A stretch of DNA of 64,000 bases from Verrucomicrobiia bacterium (lineage in GTDB: Bacteria; Verrucomicrobiota; Verrucomicrobiia; JABWAM01): contig JADZFN010000007.1 of the NCBI GenBank assembly GCA_020849895.1, positions 19,546 to 83,545 of the forward strand, in the 5' to 3' direction. Position numbers and translations under genes: made by a program. Below, piece by piece: positions 37,071 to 46,591 of the stretch (positions are counted from its first letter, which is position 1; every line of letters begins with the position of its first letter). The notes beneath the pieces are model-generated. The model was not told the DNA's origin. It made no database searches and saw only the letters and a program-made list of their open reading frames with translations.

Positions 37071-37502
37071 ATGAAGACTTCGTTTGCCAACCGGGAGAAC
37101 GCCAAGCCGCGATGGTTCCTTGTGGACGCCGACGGCGTTGTCTTGGGCCGTTTAGCCTCGACCGTTGCCGACATCGTTCGCGGCAAGAACAAGCCCGATT
37201 TCACTCCGCACGCGGATACCGGCGACTTTGTGGTGGTCATCAACGCGCGCAAGGTCCGCCTGAGCGGCAAAAAAGAGACCCAGAAGACCTACACGACCTT
37301 CTCGACCTATGTTGGCGGCCAGAAAATCGAATCGGTGGAACGCGTTCGCGCCCGCCATCCCGAGCTCTTGATCGAGCGAGCCGTCAAGGGAATGGTCCCG
37401 CACACCCGCCTGGGCCGCGCCCAACTTCGCAAGCTCAAGGTGTACGCCGATGCCACGCATCCCCATCAGGCGCAGCTGCTCGAAGCCCTCTCGATCTCGT
37501 AA
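37071..37502 (+). CDS. rplM: 50S ribosomal protein L13
   Basis: MKTSFANRENAKPRWFLVDADGVVLGRLASTVADIVRGKNKPDFTPHADTGDFVVVINA... Confidence 0.97.
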   Translation: MKTSFANRENAKPRWFLVDADGVVLGRLASTVADIVRGKNKPDFTPHADTGDFVVVINARKVRLSGKKETQKTYTTFSTYVGGQKIESVERVRARHPELLIERAVKGMVPHTRLGRAQLRKLKVYADATHPHQAQLLEALSIS

Positions 37503-37516
37503 CCGCATCCCCCGCC

Positions 37517-37945
37517 ATGTCCGAAGCCTCGTCCAAACCGATCTCCTCCTCCACCGATTCCCGTGTGGTCCAGGCCACGGGCCGCCGCAAGACTTCCGTT
37601 GCGCGCGTCCGCCTGTTGCCCGGCAACGGCGAAGCAAAAGTCAACGGCCGGCGCTTCGAACAATACTTCCCCACCGAAGACCTCCAAAATCACGCGCTGG
37701 AATCGCTTCGCTCGGTCAGCCGCCAGAAACAGTTCAACCTCGACATCCGCACGACGGGCGGCGGCCTCAACAGCCAGGCCGGCGCCGTCCGCCACGGCAT
37801 CGCTCGCGCCCTGTTGCGCGCCGAACCCGACCTGCGGCCCGTTCTGAAGAAGGCCGGTTTTCTCACGCGGGACCCCCGCATGAAGGAGCGCAAGAAATCG
37901 GGTCAGCCCGGCGCGAGGCGACGCTTCCAGTTCAGCAAGCGTTGA
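37517..37945 (+). CDS. rpsI: 30S ribosomal protein S9
   Basis: VVQATGRRKTSVARVRLLPGNGEAKVNGR...LTRDPRMKERKKSGQPGARRRFQFSKR. Confidence 0.97.
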   Translation: MSEASSKPISSSTDSRVVQATGRRKTSVARVRLLPGNGEAKVNGRRFEQYFPTEDLQNHALESLRSVSRQKQFNLDIRTTGGGLNSQAGAVRHGIARALLRAEPDLRPVLKKAGFLTRDPRMKERKKSGQPGARRRFQFSKR

Positions 37946-38014
37946 TCCTTTTCCCCGTCCGCTCGGCGCCGCCCGCGCCCGCCGCGCCACGGGGCTCTTC
38001 CGACGCGACGCTTC

Positions 38015-39070
38015 ATGATCCGCGCAGCCATCATCGGCGCCAGCGGCTACTCGGGCGAGGAACTCGTCCGCCTTCTCCTCGGCCACCCGAAGGTCGCCTT
38101 GGTCGCCGTCACCTCCCGCCAAAAGGCCGGTCTCGCCCTGAGCAGGGTCTTTCCCCGGTTCGCCGGCCTCGCCGCGGCGCGTGGAATCCGTTTCCTCCAA
38201 TCCGAACCCGGGGGCGTTCTCGCCGCGCTCGGCGCGGACCGGAAGCGCGCCGTCGTTTTTCTCGCCCTGCCTCACGGTGTCGCCGCGGAATGGGCCGTTC
38301 CTCTCGTGGAAGCGGGCGTGCGCGTCATTGACCTCAGTGCCGATTTTCGCCTCCGCTCCGCCGTCGCATACAAGGAGTTCTACGGACACGAGCATCCCGC
38401 GCCCGCCCTCTTGGAGAAGGCCGTCTACGGGCTTCCCGAGCTGCGCGGCGCCGAGGTGCGCCGCGCCCGTCTCGTCGCCAGCCCGGGTTGTTATCCCACC
38501 AGCATCCTCGTGCCGCTGGTCCCGCTTCTGCGGGCGGGGCTTCTGAAACCCGACGGCCTCGTGATCGCCAGTCTCAGCGGCGTCTCCGGCGCCGGCCGCA
38601 AAGTCGAGGAAACCGGCCTCTTTTGCGAGTGCCACGAGTCGATGCGCGCCTATGGCGTTCCGAAGCATCGCCATCTCTCCGAAATCGAGCAGGAGCTCAC
38701 GCTCGCCGCGCGCCGCAAGGTGGTCGTCCAGTTCACTCCGCATCTCATACCGGTCAACCGCGGCATCCTGACCTCGATCGTCGCCGTGCCCGCAAAACCC
38801 GTGGCAAAGACCGCCGCCCTCATCGAAGCCTCTTGGGCGCGCGCCTACGCCCGATCCCCCTTCATCCGCCGCCTCGGCGCCGACGCGCTTCCGGACACGA
38901 AGAACGTCGTCGGCACCAACTTCGTCGAAATCGCCTGCCGCGTGGACCCGCGCACGGGGCGCGCGCTGATCTTCTCCGCCGAAGACAATCTGACCAAGGG
39001 CGCCGCCGGCCAGGCCGTCCAGTCCATGAACCTCATGTTCGGCCTTCCCGAAACGGAAGGGTTGCTGTGA
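38015..39070 (+). CDS. argC: N-acetyl-gamma-glutamyl-phosphate reductase
   Basis: MIRAAIIGASGYSGEELVRLLLGHPKV...; ASPGCYPTSILVPLVPLLRAGLL. Confidence 0.96.
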   Translation: MIRAAIIGASGYSGEELVRLLLGHPKVALVAVTSRQKAGLALSRVFPRFAGLAAARGIRFLQSEPGGVLAALGADRKRAVVFLALPHGVAAEWAVPLVEAGVRVIDLSADFRLRSAVAYKEFYGHEHPAPALLEKAVYGLPELRGAEVRRARLVASPGCYPTSILVPLVPLLRAGLLKPDGLVIASLSGVSGAGRKVEETGLFCECHESMRAYGVPKHRHLSEIEQELTLAARRKVVVQFTPHLIPVNRGILTSIVAVPAKPVAKTAALIEASWARAYARSPFIRRLGADALPDTKNVVGTNFVEIACRVDPRTGRALIFSAEDNLTKGAAGQAVQSMNLMFGLPETEGLL

Positions 39071-40305
39071 GCCGCCGCGTGTTTCGCAGAGTCGAAGAAG
39101 GCGTTTGCGCAGCGGCGGGATTTCGCGCCGCCGGCGTCGCCGCCGGAATCAAGAAAACCGGCAAACTCGACCTCTCCCTCGTGGTTTCCGACCGCCCCTG
39201 CGCGTGGGCAGGGACCTTCACGACCAACGCCGTGAAGGCCGCCCCCGTCCTTTTCGATCTCGCGCTGCCGCGCGCCCGTTCCGTACGCGGGATCGTCGCC
39301 AACAGCGGCAACGCCAACGCCTGTACGGGCGCGCAGGGCCTTCGCGACGCGGTGCGCATGGACGCCCTCGCCCGGGAAGCCGCCGGGAGCGCGTCCATCC
39401 CGTTCCTTATCGCCTCCACGGGGCGGATTGGCGGCCTCCTCCCCATGGCGAAGGTTGCCGCCGGCCTCCGCACCGCCGCCGCGCGTCTTTCTCGCGATGA
39501 CCTCGCCGCCGCGCGGGCGATCATGACCACCGACACCTTTCCGAAACGCGCCGCGGCGGAAATTCGCGTCGGGGGGCGCGTCGTGCGCATCGGCGGAATG
39601 GCCAAGGGCGCCGGCATGATCTGCCCCGGCATGAGCCGCACCGGACGCCGTCCCGCGCTTCACGCCACGATGCTCGCCTTCCTTGCCACCGACGCCGCAA
39701 TCGCCCCCGCGCCGCTCCAGCGTTGCCTCGAACGGGCGGTCGCCCGCTCGTTCAACCGCATCAGCGTGGACGGCGACATGAGCACCAACGACACGGTGCT
39801 CCTTCTCGCCAACGGTGCCGCCGGCGCGCCGGCGCTTCGCGACGGCAGTCGCGCCCTCGCGGATTTTCAGGCCGCGCTCGACGACGTGACCCTCCGCCTC
39901 GCACAAGGGATCGTGCGGGATGGCGAGGGGATCTCGAAGGTCGTCACCGTCGTCGTGGAGGGCGCCGCCTCGGCGGCCGATGCGGAACGCGCCGTCCGCG
40001 CCATCGGGAACTCCATCCTCGTCAAATGCTCTTGGTGCGGCGAGGACCCGAACTGGGGTCGCCTCTTCGATGCGGCAGGCTATTCCGGCGCCCGTCTGAA
40101 CCTTGAAAATCTTTCGGTGCATTACGACGGCGTTCCGCTCGTCCTTCGCAGCCGCAGGCTCACCGCGAACGCGCGCCGTGCGTGCGCCGTCCTCAAAAAG
40201 CCCGCGTTCACCGTGCGCTGCGGCCTGGGCGTCGGACGTTTTTCTGCGGTTTTTTACACAACGGACTTGACTGAAAAATACGTGGAACTCAACAAAGGCG
40301 AGTAG
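39067..40305 (+). CDS. argJ: Bifunctional glutamate N-acetyltransferase/ornithine acetyltransferase
   Basis: GTG start overlapping the argC stop; GIVANSGNANACTG; GMICPGM; ...MLAFLATDAAI. In ORF 38488..40305. Confidence 0.95.
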   Translation: MSRRVFRRVEEGVCAAAGFRAAGVAAGIKKTGKLDLSLVVSDRPCAWAGTFTTNAVKAAPVLFDLALPRARSVRGIVANSGNANACTGAQGLRDAVRMDALAREAAGSASIPFLIASTGRIGGLLPMAKVAAGLRTAAARLSRDDLAAARAIMTTDTFPKRAAAEIRVGGRVVRIGGMAKGAGMICPGMSRTGRRPALHATMLAFLATDAAIAPAPLQRCLERAVARSFNRISVDGDMSTNDTVLLLANGAAGAPALRDGSRALADFQAALDDVTLRLAQGIVRDGEGISKVVTVVVEGAASAADAERAVRAIGNSILVKCSWCGEDPNWGRLFDAAGYSGARLNLENLSVHYDGVPLVLRSRRLTANARRACAVLKKPAFTVRCGLGVGRFSAVFYTTDLTEKYVELNKGE

Positions 40306-40340
40306 ATCCCCGCTCCATCCCCTTCTTCCCCCATCTTCTC

Positions 40341-41213
40341 ATGGACCCCCTCCACGCCAAGGCGCAAACCATCGCCGATATCCTCCCTCACCTCCGCGCC
40401 GTCGAAAACACCCTCTTCGTCCTGAAATACGGCGGCAGCGTCATTGAGGAGGCCGTCTACGCGGAGAGCATCCTCCACGATGTGGCCTTTCTCCGCCACG
40501 CCGGCATGAGCGTCGTCATCGTTCACGGTGGCGGAAAGGCGATCTCCAACAAGATGCGCGAACAGGGGATCACCCCGAAGTTCGTCAACGGCCTGCGCTA
40601 TACCGACAAGAAGACGATCTCGATCGTCGAGTCCGTGCTTGCCCACGCGATCAATCCTCCGATCGTCGAAGGCCTCCGCGCCAAGGGCGTCAAGGCCGAC
40701 GGCCTCTCGGGCAAAAAGGTGCTGACCGCCCGGAAACTGACCGCCTCCTCCCCGGACGGCAAGGGCAAGGTAGACCTCGGATTCGTCGGGGAAATTACCC
40801 GCGTGGCCGCGCCCAAACTCCAGGCGCTCCTCAAAAAGGGCGTCGTCCCCGTGATCACCCCCGTCGCCGCCGGACCTGGTGGCGTCTCGCTCAACATCAA
40901 TGCCGACCTCGCGGCCGCGCGGATCGCCGCCGACCTGCGCGCCACCCACCTCGTCTTCCTCAGCGACGTCAATGGCATCCTCGAGGATCCGCAGCATCCC
41001 GATTCCACGCTCGCCAAGGTCTCGCAGACCGATCTGACCGGCCTCTGCAACACGGGGGTCATCTCGGGCGGAATGCTTCCGAAGGTCACGGCCTCCATCG
41101 AGGCCCTGAAGAAGGGCGTCCGTCGCGTCAAGTTCCTCAACGGGCAGGTCGCTCATTGTCTGCTGGCCGACTTCTTCCTCGAACCGAAGATGGGCACCGA
41201 AATCGTGCTGTAG
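40341..41213 (+). CDS. argB: Acetylglutamate kinase
   Basis: FVLKYGGSVIEEA...VIVHGGGKAIS...GVISGGMLPKVTASIEALKKGVRRVKFLNG. Confidence 0.96.
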   Translation: MDPLHAKAQTIADILPHLRAVENTLFVLKYGGSVIEEAVYAESILHDVAFLRHAGMSVVIVHGGGKAISNKMREQGITPKFVNGLRYTDKKTISIVESVLAHAINPPIVEGLRAKGVKADGLSGKKVLTARKLTASSPDGKGKVDLGFVGEITRVAAPKLQALLKKGVVPVITPVAAGPGGVSLNINADLAAARIAADLRATHLVFLSDVNGILEDPQHPDSTLAKVSQTDLTGLCNTGVISGGMLPKVTASIEALKKGVRRVKFLNGQVAHCLLADFFLEPKMGTEIVL

Positions 41214-41303
41214 GGCGACGCCTCGGCCCGCGGTGTGGGGAAGGCGGCGTACGGATCGGCTTTTTCACTTCAGCCCTTTCGAAAGGTTTCATTTTCCCTC
41301 GCC

Positions 41304-42542
41304 ATGATCACCCCCGAGATCCTCGCCGCGCACGAGCGCTTCGTCATCTCGACCTACGGACGTTTTCCCCTCGCTTTCGTCCGCGGGCGCGGCGCACGCC
41401 TCTGGGACGCCGAAGGCCGCGAGTATCTTGATTTCGCCGCGGGAATCGGCGTCGGATCGCTCGGTCACGCGCACCCGGCCCTCGTTGAGGCGATCGCCCG
41501 CCAGGCCGCCACGCTGCTTCACGTTTCCAACCTGTATCATACCGAATCCCAGGCGCGCGTTGCAGAACGCGTCGCCGCCCAGCTCGGCGGCGGCCGCTGC
41601 TTCTTTGCCAACAGCGGCGCCGAGGCCAACGAGGCGCTCTACAAGCTTGCACGGAAGTTTGGCCATGCCACCGGCCGCTACGAGATCCTCACCGCCGTCA
41701 ACTCCTTCCACGGACGCACCCTCGCCGGCATCTCCGCCACGGGGCAGGACAAGATTAAAAAGGGGTTCGAGCCGATGGTCGAGGGGTTCCGCCACGTCCC
41801 TTTCCACGATCTCGCGGCCGTGGAAACCGCCGTCTCCGACAAGACCGTCGCCATCCTCTTCGAAGGGGTGCAGGGCGAGAGCGGCATCCATCCCGCCACG
41901 GCAGACGATCTCCTCGGCCTGCGCGATCTCTGCAATCGCCGGGGACTTCTGCTGATGCTGGACGCTGTGCAGGATGGGATGTTCCGCACGGGGCGTTTCC
42001 AAAGCTGGCAGCGCCTCCTCGAAGGATCGCGCGACCCGCGCGCCGCGGCCTTCCTGCCCGACGCCCTCTCGATGGCCAAGGGGATCGCCGGCGGCGTGCC
42101 GATGGGCCTCGCCTGGGCGCGCGCCCCGTACGACGCCCTCCTCGGTCCCGGCTCGCACGGCTCCACATTCGGTGGCGCTCCGCTCGCGTGCGCCGCGGCG
42201 CTCGCCGTCTTTGACACCATCGAACGCGAAGGGCTTGCCGATCACGCCCGCCGCATGGGCGAACGCCTCCTTGCGGGACTGCGGGCGCTCGCTTCGCCGC
42301 GCGTGGCCGCCGTGCGCGGCCTCGGTCTCATGATCGGCGTCGAACTGAAGAAAGACATCCCTGCGCTGACAAGCGAAGGCAAGCTTCCCTCCGCCCTTTT
42401 CGTCGCGAAACTGCACGCCTTGGGCCTGCTCGCCGTGCCCGCCGGGGCGCAGACGATCCGATTCCTCCCTCCGCTCAACGTGACGGCCGACGAGTGCGAC
42501 GAGGCGATCGCCACGCTCGCTCGCGCCCTCGCCGCCCTCTGA
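41304..42542 (+). CDS. argD: Acetylornithine aminotransferase
   Basis: PLAFVRGRGARLWDAEGREYLDFAAGIGVGSLGHAHPALVEAI...; LMLDAVQDGMFRTG; SMAKGIAGGVPMG. Confidence 0.94.
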   Translation: MITPEILAAHERFVISTYGRFPLAFVRGRGARLWDAEGREYLDFAAGIGVGSLGHAHPALVEAIARQAATLLHVSNLYHTESQARVAERVAAQLGGGRCFFANSGAEANEALYKLARKFGHATGRYEILTAVNSFHGRTLAGISATGQDKIKKGFEPMVEGFRHVPFHDLAAVETAVSDKTVAILFEGVQGESGIHPATADDLLGLRDLCNRRGLLLMLDAVQDGMFRTGRFQSWQRLLEGSRDPRAAAFLPDALSMAKGIAGGVPMGLAWARAPYDALLGPGSHGSTFGGAPLACAAALAVFDTIEREGLADHARRMGERLLAGLRALASPRVAAVRGLGLMIGVELKKDIPALTSEGKLPSALFVAKLHALGLLAVPAGAQTIRFLPPLNVTADECDEAIATLARALAAL

Positions 42543-43308
42543 CGGAGGAGGAGACACGTTGGCCCGCCATCTTTGCGTTGCGTCGCGCGGTCCTCACGGC
42601 CAGTTGAGGGCCTAACCGGGAACGGGAAATGGGGTCCCGCCGGCACGCGGCGGTGATCCACGTGATCAACGCCGGCGCGCGCCGCTCAAGCCAGCGGCGC
42701 TGCGCCGCGGTCAGGCTTTCTTTGGTCCCTTCCCCCTCGGTGGTTTCAAGAAGGCGGTGGATCGCAGCGAGGAGTTCGCCCGCCTCTTGGTGTTCAGCCA
42801 GGCCTTCCAACGCCGACCGGAACTCGGCGGGATACAATTCATGCAAGCAAGTCAGGTCGAACAGATCCGTCGGCTCGCGCCGGTCCACCACGCACTGCAA
42901 CTTCTCGCGTACCAGGTCGGCGGGCGAAAGAATCGGGCAGCGCAGGTTTGAGTCGTAGAACAACTGGATCGGCCGCCAGATCTTGCCGATCTCGATCTTG
43001 ATTTCGCGGGTTGTCGGATACTCGATGAAGATCTCGCAAAAGTGTTCGCCACGACGCGCGATCCGGTGACGAATCTTTTGGCGTTCGCAGGAGCGGACAA
43101 TCTCCATTAACGCCGCGTAGCTGGAAACCTCCTCGCGCGTGGAGAACACATCCACGTCGCGGCTCACCCGGGCGGCCTGCGGATGCCTCAGGGTGAGCCA
43201 CGCGCCACCGCCCAGGGCATAGTGCTCTCGAATCAAGGGGTGGCGGAACACCCAGCGAGCGAGCCGCTCAATGTCATGGCGGTCCGGAAGATCAGGCGCG
43301 ATGCGCAT
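42475..43308 (-). CDS. AbiEii-like nucleotidyltransferase (putative toxin)
   Basis: EHYALGGGAWLTLRHPQAARVSRDVDVFST (GG...RDVD NTase motif) and SPADLVREKLQCVVDRREPTDLFDLTCL (D..K......R...D..DL). C-terminal end overlaps the argD 3' end convergently. Confidence 0.75.
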   Translation of the reverse strand: MRIAPDLPDRHDIERLARWVFRHPLIREHYALGGGAWLTLRHPQAARVSRDVDVFSTREEVSSYAALMEIVRSCERQKIRHRIARRGEHFCEIFIEYPTTREIKIEIGKIWRPIQLFYDSNLRCPILSPADLVREKLQCVVDRREPTDLFDLTCLHELYPAEFRSALEGLAEHQEAGELLAAIHRLLETTEGEGTKESLTAAQRRWLERRAPALITWITAACRRDPISRSRLGPQLAVRTARRNAKMAGQRVSSSVRGRRGRERAWRSPRRTRRPSR

Positions 43309-43690
43309 AAAGTTCCTCGACCATTGCCTTGCGAACCCGCCGCTCCAGACGCGTCCGCCCGGCGTGCGCGAACGCCGCCGCGCCCTGTCGGGACACCCAC
43401 TGCGGCATCGCGGTCGGGTCGCGAGTCGCCAGGAGACGGGCGCGCGCTTCTTCGGGCGGCAAGACGGCTTCCCTCCAAAAAACCGAGGGGTCCGGTCGCC
43501 GCGGTCGCCCTCGGCGATGGCTCGCCAGCGTGGTCCGAAAACGCTCAAGCGAGACGACGGGAATGAGCCAGCATCGCCCCTTCCGCCGGCTGCCAACGAG
43601 GCGCCCCTCGCGGCAATAGCGGGCGATGAGTTCGAGGCTCCGTCCCAGGGCCCGCGCGGCTTCCGTGGCGGTGTAGAGCTCCATGGCCAT
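43292..43690 (-). CDS. MerR/excisionase-like HTH protein, putative antitoxin/regulator of the NTase
   Basis: MAMELYTATEAARALGRSLELIARYCREGRLVGSRRKGRCWLIPVVSLERFR is an excisionase-type HTH; stop overlaps the NTase start. Possible alternative start at 43684. Confidence 0.75.
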   Translation of the reverse strand: MAMELYTATEAARALGRSLELIARYCREGRLVGSRRKGRCWLIPVVSLERFRTTLASHRRGRPRRPDPSVFWREAVLPPEEARARLLATRDPTAMPQWVSRQGAAAFAHAGRTRLERRVRKAMVEELYAHRA

Positions 43691-43691
43691 T

Positions 43692-43715
43692 AAATATACA
43701 GAATCACGTATATTT
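43692..43715. promoter_or_regulatory. Perfect inverted repeat AAATATAC-N8-GTATATTT, putative autoregulatory operator
   Basis: Read directly: AAATATAC (43692-43699) AGAATCAC GTATATTT (43708-43715), one base upstream of the 43690 start codon. Confidence 0.75.
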
Positions 43716-43945
43716 TACAAGCGCCCCCTCGTTGCGAACGCTTCGAGGGTGAATTTTTTGGGCTCCTCATAACTTTCAGTGGGTAGCGGGGAGGGGCTGG
43801 GCGGTGTAGGGGGCCATGGGGATGGGGAGCTTGCTGGCGACGAAAGAGAGCCTGTTGATGGGAGGGCATCCGATGCGGGAGCCGCGAGCCTTGCGTCGGA
43901 CGGCGGAGAAGACGCGCGCGCGAGCTTTCCTGGAGACATATTAGC

Positions 43946-43974
43946 TTGACATCCCTCCCTTTCCTTCCGATCTT
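43946..43974 (+). promoter_or_regulatory. Possible sigma70-like promoter for the PEP-CTERM gene
   Basis: Consensus TTGACA (43946-43951), 17-nt spacer, weak GATCTT (43969-43974). Confidence 0.4.
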
Positions 43975-44019
43975 TTCCTCATAAGCTTTACGGGGCGGCT
44001 TTCTCCCAGGAAGATTTTT

Positions 44020-46338
44020 ATGTCCACGCGCTCTCGATTTTCTCTCTCCGTCGCTCTGCTGTTCGTCGTCCTCGCCCCCTTGGCGCGTGCCGCCGACAAC
44101 GAGGTCAGGACGATCACCAACGTCGTGGACAACGCCGGCACCAACTACACCTTCGGGGTCGGCTACAATAACACCCTGTTCATCACCAACGGCGCCCAGC
44201 TCACCAACGTGGCGGTGGGACTCATCGGCCCGACGTGGCCCTACGCCGGGACGAACAACGGCCTGCTCGTGAGCGGTGCCGGCTCCATGTGGCAGAGCAC
44301 GAGCTACCTCCAGATCGGCAACCAGGCCAACGACAGCTTCAACTGGATGATCATCTCCAACGGCGGGGCGGCCATTTCAAGCGGGGCCTATGCCATCGGG
44401 GGCACAGCCAGCGCCAGCAACCGGGTGGTGGTCACCGGCTCGGGATCGGTCTGGACCAACATCGCGGGCGTGATGCGCATCGGGAACAATGGCAGCGGCA
44501 ACAGCCTCACCATCAGCGACAGCGGCAGAGTGGTCAGTGCGGGAGCTTCATTGGGGGTCAACAACAGCTCCAGCCTCGGCAACTGGGTGCTCGTGACCGG
44601 CACGGGATCGGTCTGGGACGCGAGCGCCGGCGCGATCGTGGTTGGCGCTCAGGCCGCGTCGCAGCGATTGATCATCTCCAACGGAGGAACGGTCCTGAGT
44701 CAATCCGGCAGAACCGGCGGAGACTTATCGTCCTACAACTCAGCAGAGAACTTCGTGTTGGTCACCGGTGCGGGCTCCCTCTGGAGCAACATCACGACCC
44801 TGACCATCGGCAACGGAAAAACCTCTCGCGATCTCATGGAGATTCGCAACGGGGGCAGGGTGACCAGCACCGCCGGAACGATCGGAAGCGGTTACAACTC
44901 GGCTTCGAACAGCTCGGTTCTTGTGACGGATCCCGGCTCCCTTTGGTTCATGGGAAGCAGCTTGTTGAGCTTGGGGGGTGGGTGGGGCCACTCCCTCGTC
45001 ATCTCCAACGAGGGCACAGTGAGGGCAGGCAATGCCATCGTCGGGTACGGAGCCGGATCGAGCAACAGCACGATCCTCGTGACGGGCACAGGCTCGATGC
45101 TCACGAATACGGGCATCCTCACCGTCGGCTACACCGGCGGGAGCAACCTGCTGCGGATCGTCAGCGGCGGGACGGTGGTGAGCGGGAGTGGGCGGCTGGG
45201 CTTTAATAGCGGTGACTCGCGGGACAACCTGGTGATCGTGGAAGGCGCCAACTCGCTCTGGAATGCGGGGAGCTCCCTCGTGCTCGGTTCCACGAGCGCC
45301 GGGCCCAGCAACCGCGTGAGTGTGACTGCCGGGGGCGCCCTGCTCTCCGGGAGCGCGACGATCGGCGAAGTCGCCAGCACGTTTGGCAACTCGGTGACGG
45401 TCAGCGGAACCGACTCCGTATGGAGGGTCGCGGGCACGGTCACGGTGGGCGCCTCCGTCTCGAGCAACAACTTCATGCTCGTGGTCAACGGGGGACTCGT
45501 GGAGTCGAGCGGCCTGGTGGCCGCGGCGAACATCGGCAACTCCATCAGCAACGCGGGCGGCATCTTCCAATTCACGACGCGGACTCCAACGATCACCGCG
45601 GGGAGCGCGGGCGCGATCGTGCTGGATAACGGGACCCTCGGTTTTCGTGGAATCACCAACGGATCTCCGGTCCTCGGCGGCACGCAGTTGACGAATATCA
45701 CCTTTGTTGGGAACAACGCCTTCCGCCTCGACACCGCGACCAACGCGGCGGGTCTCGGCAGCTACACGTTCGACTCGGTGGCCAATACGGGAATGGCCTC
45801 GAACTTCCAGCGCCTTGCCTTCGCAGGGAGCGGCTCGCTCTGGCGCAGTGCGAACCTCCAGATTGGCGCCGGCGGAGCCGTCGTCGGCAACGGGACGATT
45901 CAGGCCAACATGGTGACGAACCAAGGCACGCTGGCGCCGGGCAACTCTCCCGGCCTGTTGACCTTCACCAGCAATCTCACCCTGCTCTCCTCCTCCGTTT
46001 TGAACATGGAGTTGGCGGGAACCAATACGGCCCTCTTCGACCGGATCACGGTGGGCGGCGCGTTCGCCGTTGATGGCACACTCAACGTCTCGCTCATTGA
46101 CGGCTTCACGCCGCAGGCGGGCGACACCTTCAAGCTCTTCGGTTTCGATGTGTCGCTCATCAGCGGCACGTTCGCCACGACGAGCTTCGGAGCCCTGTCC
46201 GGAGGCCTCGTCTGGGACACCAGCGACCTCTACATTACGGGCACCCTCGGCGTCATCCCGATCCCCGAGCCTCGCGCGCTCGCTCTCCTCAGTGTCGCCG
46301 CGCTGCTCGCCCTGTGCCGCCGGCGCGAGACGTCCTGA
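44020..46338 (+). CDS. PEP-CTERM-anchored repeat protein, autotransporter-like
   Basis: Signal peptide MSTRSRFSLSVALLFVVLAPLARA; about eight VTGxGSxW...ISNGGTVxSG... repeats; C-terminal IPIPEPRALALLSVAALLALCRRRETS. Confidence 0.9.
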   Translation: MSTRSRFSLSVALLFVVLAPLARAADNEVRTITNVVDNAGTNYTFGVGYNNTLFITNGAQLTNVAVGLIGPTWPYAGTNNGLLVSGAGSMWQSTSYLQIGNQANDSFNWMIISNGGAAISSGAYAIGGTASASNRVVVTGSGSVWTNIAGVMRIGNNGSGNSLTISDSGRVVSAGASLGVNNSSSLGNWVLVTGTGSVWDASAGAIVVGAQAASQRLIISNGGTVLSQSGRTGGDLSSYNSAENFVLVTGAGSLWSNITTLTIGNGKTSRDLMEIRNGGRVTSTAGTIGSGYNSASNSSVLVTDPGSLWFMGSSLLSLGGGWGHSLVISNEGTVRAGNAIVGYGAGSSNSTILVTGTGSMLTNTGILTVGYTGGSNLLRIVSGGTVVSGSGRLGFNSGDSRDNLVIVEGANSLWNAGSSLVLGSTSAGPSNRVSVTAGGALLSGSATIGEVASTFGNSVTVSGTDSVWRVAGTVTVGASVSSNNFMLVVNGGLVESSGLVAAANIGNSISNAGGIFQFTTRTPTITAGSAGAIVLDNGTLGFRGITNGSPVLGGTQLTNITFVGNNAFRLDTATNAAGLGSYTFDSVANTGMASNFQRLAFAGSGSLWRSANLQIGAGGAVVGNGTIQANMVTNQGTLAPGNSPGLLTFTSNLTLLSSSVLNMELAGTNTALFDRITVGGAFAVDGTLNVSLIDGFTPQAGDTFKLFGFDVSLISGTFATTSFGALSGGLVWDTSDLYITGTLGVIPIPEPRALALLSVAALLALCRRRETS

Positions 46339-46543
46339 AGGGAGTCTGGAGCCACGATGCCCTGTCAGGAGGGTCCGCCTTGTCACGCGGGAGCGTGACA
46401 GGGAGCGGGTCAAACTCCATGGAGGAGACGCCTTTCGCCGGGCTCGGGTGCGGTTTGAGATCCTTTTCCCCTTTGGTTTCGATGGACTGTGTGTCCATCG
46501 TCGCGGTGTCCCTCATGGACGCCTTCACTCCGTTTCGGTTTTC

Positions 46544-46584
46544 GCCAATCGGCCATTGGCAAAAGACGCCGGGAAAGGTTCAAT
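46544..46584 (+). promoter_or_regulatory. Inverted repeat GCCAAT-N5-ATTGGC overlapping a possible -35 of hisC
   Basis: GCCAAT (46544-46549) CGGCC ATTGGC (46555-46560); TTGGCA-N17-TTCAAT (46556-46584) precedes the ATG at 46592. Confidence 0.35.
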
Positions 46585-46591
46585 CTCCTCC

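Noticed and set aside
38845-40122. 425-aa minus ORF opposite argC/argJ
   Set aside because: Antisense shadow of argJ; no domain signature.
43715-43939. 75-aa Pro/Ser-rich minus ORF between the NTase module and the PEP-CTERM gene
   Set aside because: Low-complexity composition, no motif; more likely intergenic or decayed sequence.
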